DNA of 11,714 bases from Synechococcaceae cyanobacterium RL_1_2 (GTDB lineage Bacteria > Cyanobacteriota > Cyanobacteriia > Cyanobacteriales > JAAUPO01): assembly GCA_012033095.1 (NCBI GenBank), contig JAAUPO010000023.1, forward strand, positions 1 through 11,714, read 5' to 3'. A program made the position numbers and the translations under genes. Below the pieces are notes generated by a model. It saw only the letters and a program-made list of their open reading frames with translations, was not told where the DNA came from and did not search any database. Shown here in pieces: positions 1 to 7,010 of the stretch (positions are counted from its first letter, which is position 1; the number at the start of each line of letters is the position of its first letter).

Positions 1-1077
1 AGGATTCCAGTTGAGCTGAGCTAAAGCAGCGTTATCCCCATTAAATAAACCATTGCGACCAGCCGGATCATTACCTTTAGCGGCAGTGTAAGCTAAATCC
101 ACACTAAATTGATCGCTTAACTCCAGGTTAGCTGCAACGGTTTGATTTTCATTGTCTCCAATCCGATAAACCGCAGGGTTACGACGAAGGAAACGAGTCA
201 AAGAACCAGATCCACTACTCTCCATATAGGGGTTGTACAGATCAGTAACAACATCTTCAAATTCAGTCTTACTAGCACCAAGATGCATAGTAATTGCATC
301 ACCGACGGGGAAACTATACCAAAGGTCAGTTAACTCAACAGCGCCATCAGTATTTTCATCTGCACCAAGACGAGCAGAGTTACTAACGCCAAATCTACCG
401 AAGTTTCCTTGCTCTAAACGAAGGTGTAGATTATCTTTGCCAGTAAAGCTACTTTCAAAATTTAATCTAGTACGCTGGGATAAAGTCGTATTGTCGTTGA
501 AAGCAGAAACGTTAGGGCCATCCAAGCCAGTAGCAAGGGTAAAGATGGCTTCCCCTTTGAGTTTGGTGGTGGTGGAGAATTGATTATCTTCCACTTCCCC
601 AAGACGACCTTCAAGGTTATCTACTCTAGTACCGAGGGTAGCAAGTTCAGCCTCAAACTCATCTACTAAGCGGGTAATTTGACTTAAATCAGTAGGTTCC
701 ACATTGGTAGAACCAGTAGTGATCAAACGCTCCATTTGTTCCATACAAGCGTTTAAACCCGCCGCAAACTCATAACGGGTTAGGGCGCGATTGCCTTGGA
801 AAGTGCGGTTAGGGTAACCATCAAGACAGTCGTAGCGTTCTACAAGGTTACGAAGAGCAGAGAAAGCCCAGTCTCCAGGAGCCACATCTCTTAATTGAGA
901 AATACTATTAACTTGACCCATGGTATTTACAGCTTGGCCAGTAGTGCTGTACTTCTGAATTTGATCAAGCATTTCTTGGTTAGATTCTGCTTTGACAGCA
1001 GAAGCGCCGGTCATAACTAAGCCTGCTGCTAAGACAGCGGGGGCAAATTTAACTAAGTTCCAGATTAGTTTGTTCAT
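1..1077 (-). CDS. Iron-uptake-type outer-membrane porin (SLH + OprB), 3' end missing
   Basis: Partial gene: ATG at 1077, open for 359 codons to the window edge, so the C-terminal barrel is missing. Residues 1-30 form a signal peptide (positively charged start, hydrophobic core, cleavage likely after A-V-K-A). Residues about 57-118 form an SLH domain, with the typical stretches DVAPGDWAFSAL, GYPNRTF and ALTRYEFAAGLNAC. A short coiled coil follows at about 129-163, and the OprB-like beta-barrel begins near 167. In cyanobacteria this architecture belongs to abundant outer-membrane porins that anchor to peptidoglycan through the SLH domain and pass inorganic ions; some are reported to be needed for iron uptake. 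The iron role is family knowledge, not visible here. A good ribosome site, GAGGA (1088-1092 on the complement), lies 10 nt before the ATG. No Fur box was recognised. Confidence 0.93.
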   Translation of the reverse strand, partial: MNKLIWNLVKFAPAVLAAGLVMTGASAVKAESNQEMLDQIQKYSTTGQAVNTMGQVNSISQLRDVAPGDWAFSALRNLVERYDCLDGYPNRTFQGNRALTRYEFAAGLNACMEQMERLITTGSTNVEPTDLSQITRLVDEFEAELATLGTRVDNLEGRLGEVEDNQFSTTTKLKGEAIFTLATGLDGPNVSAFNDNTTLSQRTRLNFESSFTGKDNLHLRLEQGNFGRFGVSNSARLGADENTDGAVELTDLWYSFPVGDAITMHLGASKTEFEDVVTDLYNPYMESSGSGSLTRFLRRNPAVYRIGDNENQTVAANLELSDQFSVDLAYTAAKGNDPAGRNGLFNGDNAALAQLNWNP

Positions 1078-1245
1078 TTCAATTCATTCCTCACATTTGA
1101 ATTAAATTAGCTAAATACTATTGTTTAACCTTAATAACTTACCTTGGTGGTGTGAACTTATTTGGTAAGCAAATTGAGTATAGTCTTTAACATCTTCATT
1201 TACCAAATTAATTTGTTTAAAAGGGTTTTAGTTTTGATGTCAGTA

Positions 1246-1259
1246 CACTTTTAAAAGTG
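1246..1259. repeat. Perfect palindrome upstream of the porin
   Basis: CACTTTTAAAAGTG is a perfect 14-bp palindrome. It sits inside a looser outer dyad, GATG at 1237-1240 with CATC at 1261-1264. It lies about 170 bp upstream of the porin start, so it could be an operator or could lie in a long leader. No regulator is assigned, and AT-rich palindromes of this size can also occur by chance. Confidence 0.35.
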
Positions 1260-1676
1260 GCATCGATTTTTAAGAAGCAGAGAACTTATTCTATGAATAA
1301 TATTTCCTTTACTGAAACTAAAATCATTATTTCCATAGCCCCTTAAGATCCTATTAAGACAAGATTAAGCTGTTGTTAAATAAGCTAAAGAGCTATCTCT
1401 GTTGATTAAAACTTGGGACTAGTTTCTATACAATATGAAAAAGTACATGTTAGTCAATAGAGAATTATCTATAGGGAAAATTATTGTAATCAAATATGTT
1501 TTGATTGTTGATTTGATTCCGTTTTAAGCCCACAAATAATAGCAATATAAATAATAGAAGCTAGTGCCTTTGTAAACATAAATTTAGGGTAATAAGCAGT
1601 GTCAAAGACAAATTAGCCTTAGCATTAAAGTTTATTTAAGCTAGGTTAAGAATAAGTTATTAGATTTCTAAACCCT

Positions 1677-1835
1677 ATGACAGGCTATAGGACTTTTACC
1701 ACCGACTTAGCTGATGGAAAATGGGCAATGATTTCGTTGCGGCATTGGGGTCACACCATAATTATTGCAAGACCAGACATAAGATGGGAATCCGTTAGGA
1801 TATTTAGTAAATTGTCCACTACAAACATAGATTAA
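1677..1835 (+). CDS. Doubtful 52-residue reading frame
   Basis: ATG at 1677 opens a 52-codon frame ending TAA at 1833-1835. The product would contain the stretch LADGKWAMISLRHWGHTIII and is not recognised. There is no ribosome site before the ATG (the preceding bases are TTTCTAAACCCT), and no conserved motif. It could be a small protein, the relic of a longer gene, or chance. It is listed because the surrounding DNA has stops in most frames while this stretch reads like ordinary protein. Confidence 0.15.
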   Translation: MTGYRTFTTDLADGKWAMISLRHWGHTIIIARPDIRWESVRIFSKLSTTNID

Positions 1836-1893
1836 TAAGGAATTATTTGCAATAGTGTAGCAAAGCTTTTTTTGGGCCGTTAGTAAATTGGCT

Positions 1894-2004
1894 AGGACTT
1901 ACGCCCAAGCTCCCTAAATCTCCTAAATTTGGGGGACTTGCTTGAACGATTGTTCCCAAACATCATGGTTTTCAGGACAGAATCGAAATTTTTGCGTAAG
2001 TCCT
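1894..2004. mobile_element. 111-bp miniature inverted-repeat element, copy 1
   Basis: The element is bounded by perfect 11-bp terminal inverted repeats, AGGACTTACGC and GCGTAAGTCCT. It has no coding capacity. A near-identical copy in reverse orientation lies at 3167-3276. The pentamer TTGGC occurs at 1888-1892 and again at 2006-2010, each one base away from the element, which fits a 5-bp target duplication if the element carries one extra base at each end. The parent transposon family is not assigned. It ends 15 bp from the stop codon of the PLP-enzyme gene and could contribute to its 3' transcript end. Confidence 0.85.
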
Positions 2005-2019
2005 GTTGGCGTTAAATCC

Positions 2020-2814
2020 TTAAATCGAGGGAAAGGAATTAGTACTTTGCCACATAGGCTTAGCCCGATCGCGAATAACGATCATGACCTTGGTGATGGG
2101 AATTAGTTCAACGACGCTATTGATATAGGCGATCGCGGTTAACCGTTCAATTACCTGATTATTCCAAGACTCTTCTGTAATGGGGTAGGTTCCATGGTAG
2201 TGCTCGATTAATTGTTGACGTTTAATACCCGGTAATAGGGAATCCGTAAGGGGGGGAGTGAAAAAAGTAGCACCATCCCAGCCCCATAAATTGCCGGTGG
2301 TGGTTTCTAGCCAATGGCCTTGGGAATTGGTCAAAATAGCTTCATCGGCCTGAAGGGATTGGGCGTATTGTTTCCCTTGTAAACTGCTTAGGTAGTTACT
2401 GGTTTTATGGTGGGGGAGCGATCGCTGATATTGTTCTGGTGGTAAGACGATCGCGGTAATACCGAATTGTTGTTTGTACCCTAAATCCGCCGGTAATTTT
2501 CGGCCAGTAATTAATTCCCGCCCATCGGCAAACAAGGTAACCCTCAACACCGGAAAATGTTTGGCCATGGTGGATAAGCCCATCTCAACCCGATCCCAGT
2601 CCGGCAGACACCAACCAAAATTTAGAACGCTATGGGTTAAACGATCGCGGTGTAGCAACCAACCAGTTTCAGGGCTAAACACATTCTGCTGCTTGACTCG
2701 GAGGGTAGTAAAGACGGTAGCACCATACAATAACCCGTGATCGTAGGGAGCGATCGTCATTAAGCCGGATAATTGAAATTCCCCTTCATACCAAAAAGAT
2801 TGAGCATTAGCCAT
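2020..2814 (-). CDS. Fold-type IV PLP enzyme (aminotransferase class IV), probably aminodeoxychorismate lyase-like
   Basis: 264 residues from the ATG at 2814; AAGGGAG lies 12 nt upstream on the coding strand. Family features include DHGLLYGATVFTTLR at 25-39, the putative PLP-binding lysine K137 in HHKTSNYL, the cofactor-contacting glutamate E170 in WLETTTGNLW, and TPPLTDSLLPGIKRQ at 186-200, the usual loop of this fold. Fold-type IV includes branched-chain aminotransferases, D-amino acid aminotransferases and 4-amino-4-deoxychorismate lyase (PabC, which releases p-aminobenzoate for folate). The short length favours the lyase, but residues cannot settle substrate here and no folate gene is adjacent. 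A cytoplasmic protein. The gene stands alone, flanked by two inverted copies of a 111-bp miniature element (1894-2004 and 3167-3276). Confidence 0.85.
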   Translation of the reverse strand: MANAQSFWYEGEFQLSGLMTIAPYDHGLLYGATVFTTLRVKQQNVFSPETGWLLHRDRLTHSVLNFGWCLPDWDRVEMGLSTMAKHFPVLRVTLFADGRELITGRKLPADLGYKQQFGITAIVLPPEQYQRSLPHHKTSNYLSSLQGKQYAQSLQADEAILTNSQGHWLETTTGNLWGWDGATFFTPPLTDSLLPGIKRQQLIEHYHGTYPITEESWNNQVIERLTAIAYINSVVELIPITKVMIVIRDRAKPMWQSTNSFPSI

Positions 2815-2921
2815 GGTGGTGTTATTCTCCCTTGGGATGAAACACAGGTCTTACCACATCTAGGGAGTGTCATCAATTAGCATTAAAACCTTGATCCTGA
2901 GCCAGGTTCAGAAAGTATAGT

Positions 2922-2963
2922 TTTAAACTGAAATCCTTAGCTAAGAAGAGTTTCAGGTTTAAA
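2922..2963. repeat. 42-bp interrupted palindrome
   Basis: The outer arms TTTAAACTGAAA (2922-2933) and TTTCAGGTTTAAA (2951-2963) are complementary apart from one bulged base. The centre contains the perfect palindrome CTTAGCTAAG (2936-2945). It ends two bases before the ATG of the possible small gene at 2966, so in RNA it would fold over any ribosome site there. It could instead be a stand-alone repeat or a bidirectional terminator relic. No T-run follows. Confidence 0.55.
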
Positions 2964-2965
2964 TA

Positions 2966-3325
2966 ATGACAGGCCCTAATAACTCTAATAACTATAGCGG
3001 GAGATTACATTTTATTCCTTTAGTTATTCCTCAGGTCAGGCGTTACCGGGCTTCAGGATTAAGGCCCTTAATCGATCCTTCTAGTACATTGTCAAATAAT
3101 AAATTTTTAGGGTTGATCATTCCTAAATTGATTTCTGTGCATGGGTTATGGAAATTTAAAACCATCAGGACTTACACCAAAATTTCGATTCTGTCCTGGG
3201 AACCATGATGTTTGGGATAATCGTTCAAGCAATCCCCCAAATTTAGGGAATTTAGGGGGGCTTTCCCGTAAGTCCTAATCATGGAAAAAACTAAGGATTA
3301 TCGTTACTACGGATTCAAACCCTGA
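2966..3325 (+). pseudogene. Possible small gene split by the 110-bp miniature element
   Basis: ATG at 2966 opens a frame that runs into the element at 3167-3276 and stops inside it at 3206-3208, giving about 80 residues with an element-encoded tail. If the element and one copy of the imperfect flanking repeat (ACCAT at 3161-3165, ATCAT at 3278-3282) are removed, the frame continues in register into GAAAAAACTAAGG and on to TGA at 3323-3325. The restored product would also be about 80 residues, ending DYRYYGFKP. The product is not recognised, and there is no strong ribosome site. In-frame continuation by chance is about one in three before the stop-free length is considered, so this is only a possibility. 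Confidence 0.25.
3167..3276. mobile_element. 110-bp miniature inverted-repeat element, copy 2 (inverted)
   Basis: Its reverse complement matches the element at 1894-2004 along its whole length by eye, with a few substitutions and single-base gaps. Shared blocks include GCTTGAACGATT, CCCAAACATCATGGTT and CAGGACAGAATCGAAATTTT. The ends are AGGACTTAC and GTAAGTCCT. Imperfect 5-bp flanks, ACCAT and ATCAT, each sit one base from the element, the same arrangement as copy 1. Non-coding. Confidence 0.85.
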
Positions 3326-3623
3326 ATTTACTTTATAAAAACTTCATAAATTAATAGAAATATTAATATGTGACAATTATGTAGCAATAGCAGTAGTTTG
3401 AGCCAAGGAGCTTTTTAGGCAGACGAATACCCCTACAGTTAATCTAATAATCTAATTTGTACAGACATTACTTGATTTAACCCCGGCGACCTATGGGGAT
3501 TCTCCCTAATGGAATAGGGAATGGAAAATTGTACTCTGTAGATCCTCCCAGGAAGAAAGATCGAGATTGACTGAAGCTAGGTACAATCAAAGGAGATCTA
3601 GTGGTGTAAGCACTGTACTTTTC
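3277..3623. other. Gap upstream of the pentapeptide-repeat gene
   Basis: This stretch is presumed to hold the promoter of the two-gene unit that follows, but no convincing -35/-10 pair was found. A small hairpin, TCCCTA (3503-3508) with TAGGGA (3515-3520), lies in the likely leader. AGGAAG at 3550-3555 would serve a TTG start at 3567 that is in frame with the downstream gene. AAAGGAG at 3589-3595 precedes only GTG GTG TAA, a two-codon frame. Confidence 0.4.
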
Positions 3624-5120
3624 ATGAACCTCGAAGAACTTAAGCAACAATACAGCGACGGAATTAGAAATTTTAGCGGTATTGATCTAAGTGAGCAAAA
3701 CCTCAAAGACATTTATTTGGGAGGAGCTAACCTAGAGCAAGCAAAATTTATCGTAAGTAATTTAAGCGGTTCTAATTTTACTGGTGCGAATTTATTCCGG
3801 GCTAAACTGAACGTCGCCCGTTTAAGTAGTGCTAATTTTCAAAAAGCTACTCTCAACCAAGCTACTCTTAACGTTGCTAATCTAATTCAATGTAATTTGC
3901 AAGAAGCAGAAGTAAAAGATGCGGAAATTTTATATGCGGAGTTTATTCGTGCCCAACTGAGTGACAGTGACCTGCGGGGATCAATTTTTAATGGCTCTGA
4001 CCTACGGGAATCAATTTTTCGCCGGGCCAAAATGCAGGGTTGCCAATTGAATGAGGTAAAACTTCAGAAAGCTATTTTTAATGACGCGGTTTTAAATCAA
4101 GTTGAAATCAAAGGCTCAGATGTAAGCAAAGCTGACTTTACCGGTGCGGTTTTAAATGAAGGCAATTTAGTCCAGAGCGATTTTAGTTATGCGAAATTCG
4201 TCAATGCTCAATTGGTGAGAACCTTATTCTATTGGTCTGATCTGACGGGGGCGAATTTTTCAGGGGCGGATTTATCCTATGCGGATTTAAAGGGGGCGGA
4301 TTTAACGAGGGCGAATCTGAAGGGGGCGAATCTGAAGGGGGCGAATCTAGTTAATGCGAATCTGAAAGAAGCTAATTTAATTGGGGTAAGTTGGGAGGGG
4401 CAAACCTTAGTGGCGCAACCATGGACGGGGGTTAAGCTCTATGGGGTTTCCCGGGTGGGCATTAAAACACGGGGGGTGGAATGTGAATGGGTGGATATGA
4501 GTGCCCAGGGCGATCGCTCCAATGTGCAAAGACTTAAACCCCATCAAGTTAGTTTATTTTTCCATGAGATCCTGCCTAAAATTGAAATTAATATCAATGC
4601 GGCTGTGGACTTTAATAGTAATTTGTTACTAGCTTCTGTATATAAAAAACTAGCCAAAAACCTCCCATCCTTTGAGCGGCCCCCCAGCATTAAATCTAAG
4701 CAGAGGGGAACGGTCATGCAGTTTGAAATGAAAACAGAAGATGATTCTATCCCTTTACTGTATGCGGCCTTATTTCCCTTTTTTAATCAAGAAAAGATTA
4801 TTGGTTCTATTCTTAAAAGTTTAAAAATTGTGCGGGGCAAACCGATCGAGGAAGTTTCGTTTAAATTTGGCAAGGCCATCGACAGTATGTTGGCGGCAGT
4901 GCAAAATTTAGAGCGGGCTGTGGAGATGATTCCGTTACCTCCTAAGCAAAAATTACCGCGATCGACGGCTAACTTTTTTAATGGTATTACCCAGATCAAG
5001 TTAATTAATAGTCGGGACGATGAACTGATCGTTTACCGAAAAAACACGGGCTCGGAGCTAAATGAGATGACAAGCGAGCAGTTAGCTGAGGAAATTAAGG
5101 AATTTTTTGCCTATGATTGA
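3624..5120 (+). CDS. Pentapeptide-repeat protein with an unassigned C-terminal domain
   Basis: 498 residues from the ATG at 3624. Residues about 17-255 are a run of pentapeptide repeats, A(D/N)LXX, which in this family form a right-handed quadrilateral beta-helix. The first part (17-205) is degenerate; 206-252 is canonical (GANFSGADLSYADLKGADL). Residues about 255-498 are a globular region I do not recognise; it contains FFHEILPKIEININAAVDF (312-330). No signal peptide or membrane segment is evident, so it is probably cytoplasmic. The ATG has no ribosome site; an in-frame TTG at 3567 with AGGAAG 11 nt upstream would add 19 residues and is a real alternative. The stop overlaps the next gene, suggesting co-translation. 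Pentapeptide proteins are common in cyanobacteria and mostly of unknown function; nothing here points to a gyrase-protecting Qnr type. Confidence 0.9.
   Translation: MNLEELKQQYSDGIRNFSGIDLSEQNLKDIYLGGANLEQAKFIVSNLSGSNFTGANLFRAKLNVARLSSANFQKATLNQATLNVANLIQCNLQEAEVKDAEILYAEFIRAQLSDSDLRGSIFNGSDLRESIFRRAKMQGCQLNEVKLQKAIFNDAVLNQVEIKGSDVSKADFTGAVLNEGNLVQSDFSYAKFVNAQLVRTLFYWSDLTGANFSGADLSYADLKGADLTRANLKGANLKGANLVNANLKEANLIGVSWEGQTLVAQPWTGVKLYGVSRVGIKTRGVECEWVDMSAQGDRSNVQRLKPHQVSLFFHEILPKIEININAAVDFNSNLLLASVYKKLAKNLPSFERPPSIKSKQRGTVMQFEMKTEDDSIPLLYAALFPFFNQEKIIGSILKSLKIVRGKPIEEVSFKFGKAIDSMLAAVQNLERAVEMIPLPPKQKLPRSTANFFNGITQIKLINSRDDELIVYRKNTGSELNEMTSEQLAEEIKEFFAYD
4314..4343 (+). repeat. Tandem 15-nt repeat inside the pentapeptide array
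   Basis: Two perfect head-to-tail copies of AATCTGAAGGGGGCG (4314-4328 and 4329-4343) are followed by diverged 15-nt units to about 4373. Each unit encodes one pentapeptide (NLKGA). Identity at third codon positions suggests recent local duplication of coils of the beta-helix, unlike the more diverged repeats upstream. Confidence 0.8.
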
Positions 5121-6615
5121 AGCCCAAGTCCATGGCAGCTTAAAGTCATTTTTAAAATCCCAAGATCGCCCTCCCAATCCTTGGAATCATCATTTAACCA
5201 TGGGGCGTTTGGTTGCTCGCGCTCTGAGGGTGGGTAAGTCGGCTTTAATTAATACCGGTAGTTTTCCTTCGGTTCATAGTTGGGGCTATCTGACTGCAGC
5301 TTTATTAGGGGGGGGTTCTTGTGTGTTGGTGATTGAAGAACCTTGGCGATCGCTATTAATGACCAATCATCTGCCTGAGCTGCAACGGTTTTTAGGGACT
5401 AGCCACTGCCTTGACTGCGATCGCCTGCCCGACTCAGGGGCCCAAGCACAACCCACCATTTACCTCATTGCCCCAGCACTATGGTTACAGTCCCATGCCC
5501 TAGATCTGCTACCAGGCGATCGGGTACCTTGGCCCATGCCCGTGTTGATCGAACAAGCGGATCAATTGCCCGATTGGGTACGCCAAAGTTTAACCAGAAC
5601 CATTACCCCCCAACATTGGCGAGAACTTAAGCAATGGGGGTCTTGGGAACTAATTGAAACCTATCAAATTAAACTCACCCAAGAAATTTTTAAGCGGCCA
5701 AGTAATCCCCACCAAGTGTACAGTTTCAATGAAGCGATCGAAGCCCTGTTAACCCAGTTATTTAATCAACTCCAACGGGATGGTCGCCCCTTACCCCGGC
5801 CATGGAATTTATTTGAGCAGCAATGGGCCCATTCCGAACAGATGAACTATTTAACCATCGATCGCGAGCAGGGGCTATTTTCGTTACATTCTAGTCCCCT
5901 CCAGGTAGAGGAACAATTAGGGCAGTTACTTAACCATAGTTCTAATGTGTTAGTGGGAAATTTTGGACAGAAGCCCTATTTTCATTTTGATGTGGAGTTA
6001 GAACATCATACGAGGGTTGATTTTACCCCCGATCACCGTTGTGATCCCATTCAACTGTATTTACCCTATAGTTTGCCGTTCCCGAATACGGCGGAATTTG
6101 CCCAGGATTTAATTACCCAACTGGAGCAATTATTGACGGTGTACGATCGCCATTTTGTGGTGTTATTAATTGATGATGTTCCCCTCAAAAGTAAAGTTGG
6201 GGCAACGTTAGCGGGTACTTTTGGTTCTAGGGTCAAAATCGAAACCACGGATATCGGGCGATCGGGGGTGTTAGTGGCTGGTTGGGATTTCTGGACAGAC
6301 CACCATAGTCAATTTCCCATTCCCCAATTATTAGTAATCTCCACTCTACCCTTACCCTCCTTAGAACATCCCCTCGTGGCCTTGAGGGTGGAGCACCATA
6401 AACGACGTAAGGAAAATTGGTTTAAAGTTTATCTTTTACCGGCGGCCTTAAGACGGATGCAACAAGCGATCGCGCCGGTTAGACAACACCAGGGCACGAT
6501 CGCCCTCCTAGATACAAGGGTAAATGCTCGCAGCTACGGGCCAGAAGTACTTCAATCCTTAGAGCCTTATACCCGTATTAGTAAAATCCATAGCTTGGAT
6601 TTGTGGGGAAACTGA
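5113..6615 (+). CDS. DinG/Rad3-related helicase-like protein with degenerate motifs
   Basis: 500 residues from the ATG at 5113, which overlaps the upstream stop by 8 bp; a TTG two codons earlier is less likely. The C-terminal third resembles the second helicase domain of DinG/Rad3 proteins: GVLVAGWDFW (385-394) in place of the SFWEGVD motif, ISTLPLPSLEHPLV (409-422) in place of the RLPFP segment, and RMQQAIAPVRQHQG (448-461) then IALLDTRVNARSYG (463-476) in place of motif VI, QxxGRxxR...DxR. The expected GR is AP. At the N-terminus, GKSALINTG (41-49) lies where a Walker A might be but lacks GK(T/S) in a glycine loop, and VLIEQAD (144-150) replaces DEAH. Without a search, ATPase activity looks unlikely. 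No iron-sulphur cysteine cluster is evident. Function unknown; the coupling suggests it works with the pentapeptide protein. Confidence 0.72.
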   Translation: MIEAQVHGSLKSFLKSQDRPPNPWNHHLTMGRLVARALRVGKSALINTGSFPSVHSWGYLTAALLGGGSCVLVIEEPWRSLLMTNHLPELQRFLGTSHCLDCDRLPDSGAQAQPTIYLIAPALWLQSHALDLLPGDRVPWPMPVLIEQADQLPDWVRQSLTRTITPQHWRELKQWGSWELIETYQIKLTQEIFKRPSNPHQVYSFNEAIEALLTQLFNQLQRDGRPLPRPWNLFEQQWAHSEQMNYLTIDREQGLFSLHSSPLQVEEQLGQLLNHSSNVLVGNFGQKPYFHFDVELEHHTRVDFTPDHRCDPIQLYLPYSLPFPNTAEFAQDLITQLEQLLTVYDRHFVVLLIDDVPLKSKVGATLAGTFGSRVKIETTDIGRSGVLVAGWDFWTDHHSQFPIPQLLVISTLPLPSLEHPLVALRVEHHKRRKENWFKVYLLPAALRRMQQAIAPVRQHQGTIALLDTRVNARSYGPEVLQSLEPYTRISKIHSLDLWGN

Positions 6616-6674
6616 ATCCTATAATCCCATAGTTGTTATTCTGGCAGGTCTTAACGTTTCTGATGATGGCTAGA

Positions 6675-6799
6675 TAACTACAGGACAAAAATCTTAAACC
6701 CTTGCCACATAAGTACTCTGGTGAAGTCGGTTGTGATCTTTCCCGCGTAAAGCTCCCAGACCTATGTTGCATTTTGGTGCAACTTTGTCCTAGTAGTTA
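6675..6799. mobile_element. About 125-bp miniature element with long direct flanks
   Basis: Imperfect terminal inverted repeats are TAACTACAGGACAAA (6675-6689) and TTTGTCCTAGTAGTTA (6784-6799), complementary except for one inserted base. GATGGCTAGA occurs directly before the left end (6665-6674) and one base after the right end (6801-6810); the match extends to 13 bases, GATGGCTAGATAA. This looks like a 10-13 bp target duplication. Transposon family unassigned; no coding capacity and no second copy in the window. Confidence 0.6.
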
Positions 6800-6835
6800 G
6801 GATGGCTAGATAAAACTAAAACGGGACAATATTTA

Positions 6836-6966
6836 AGAACGTGTTTGAAAAGTATCAAATATTGTGGAGTCGCCCCTAAATCCCCCAATTTGGCGAACTT
6901 TATTGCCTAAAATTTAGGTAATTTCCCCCAGACTGGGGAGCAAGGGGGGCTTTTCAAACCCATTCT
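6836..6966. mobile_element. About 131-bp miniature inverted-repeat element
   Basis: The left end AGAACGTGTTTGAAAAG (6836-6852) matches the reverse complement of the right end (6950-6966), AGAATGGGTTTGAAAAG, at 15 of 17 positions. The inner part is rich in C-runs and G-runs with no open frame. A target duplication could not be identified, so the outer limits are uncertain by a few bases. Confidence 0.55.
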
Positions 6967-7010
6967 AAGGTTTACAGTCAATATTTGTTGAACAGGGTGA
7001 GTCCTGCTCC

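Larger units (their letters stand above)
1078..2019. other. AT-rich intergenic gap upstream of the porin
   Basis: This 942-bp gap has no gene that can be called with confidence. The part next to 1078 must carry the porin leader and promoter, but no clear -35/-10 pair was found on the minus strand. It holds a perfect 14-bp palindrome at 1246-1259, a weak 8-bp dyad (1488-1495 with 1511-1518), a doubtful 52-codon reading frame (1677-1835) and a 111-bp miniature element (1894-2004). Confidence 0.6.

Noticed and set aside
142..583. Two overlapping plus-strand open frames (142-333 and 233-583)
   Set aside because: They lie antisense inside the porin gene, whose minus-strand frame is uninterrupted and has a clear signal peptide and SLH domain. 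The plus-strand products have no recognisable features.
1179..1185. TATAGTC, the end of the 93-bp element
   Set aside because: No matching GACTATA end or internal similarity lies within about 100 bp on either side, so the heptamer is probably chance.
1488..1518. AATCAAAT/ATTTGATT dyad as a terminator
   Set aside because: The stem is 8 AT-rich pairs with a 15-nt loop and no following T-run, and no gene ends just before it.
3281..3325. Independent 14-codon peptide gene beginning at ATG 3281
   Set aside because: It is too short to support by itself; it is better explained, if at all, as the detached end of the frame starting at 2966.
3624..5120. Qnr-like gyrase-protection (quinolone resistance) protein
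   Set aside because: Qnr and MfpA proteins are about 180-220 residues and almost entirely repeats; this protein is far longer with a large non-repeat C-terminus. Pentapeptide repeats alone do not imply that role.
6578..6772. Minus-strand open frame of 64 codons
   Set aside because: It spans the end of the helicase-like gene and most of a miniature element, with no motif or ribosome site.
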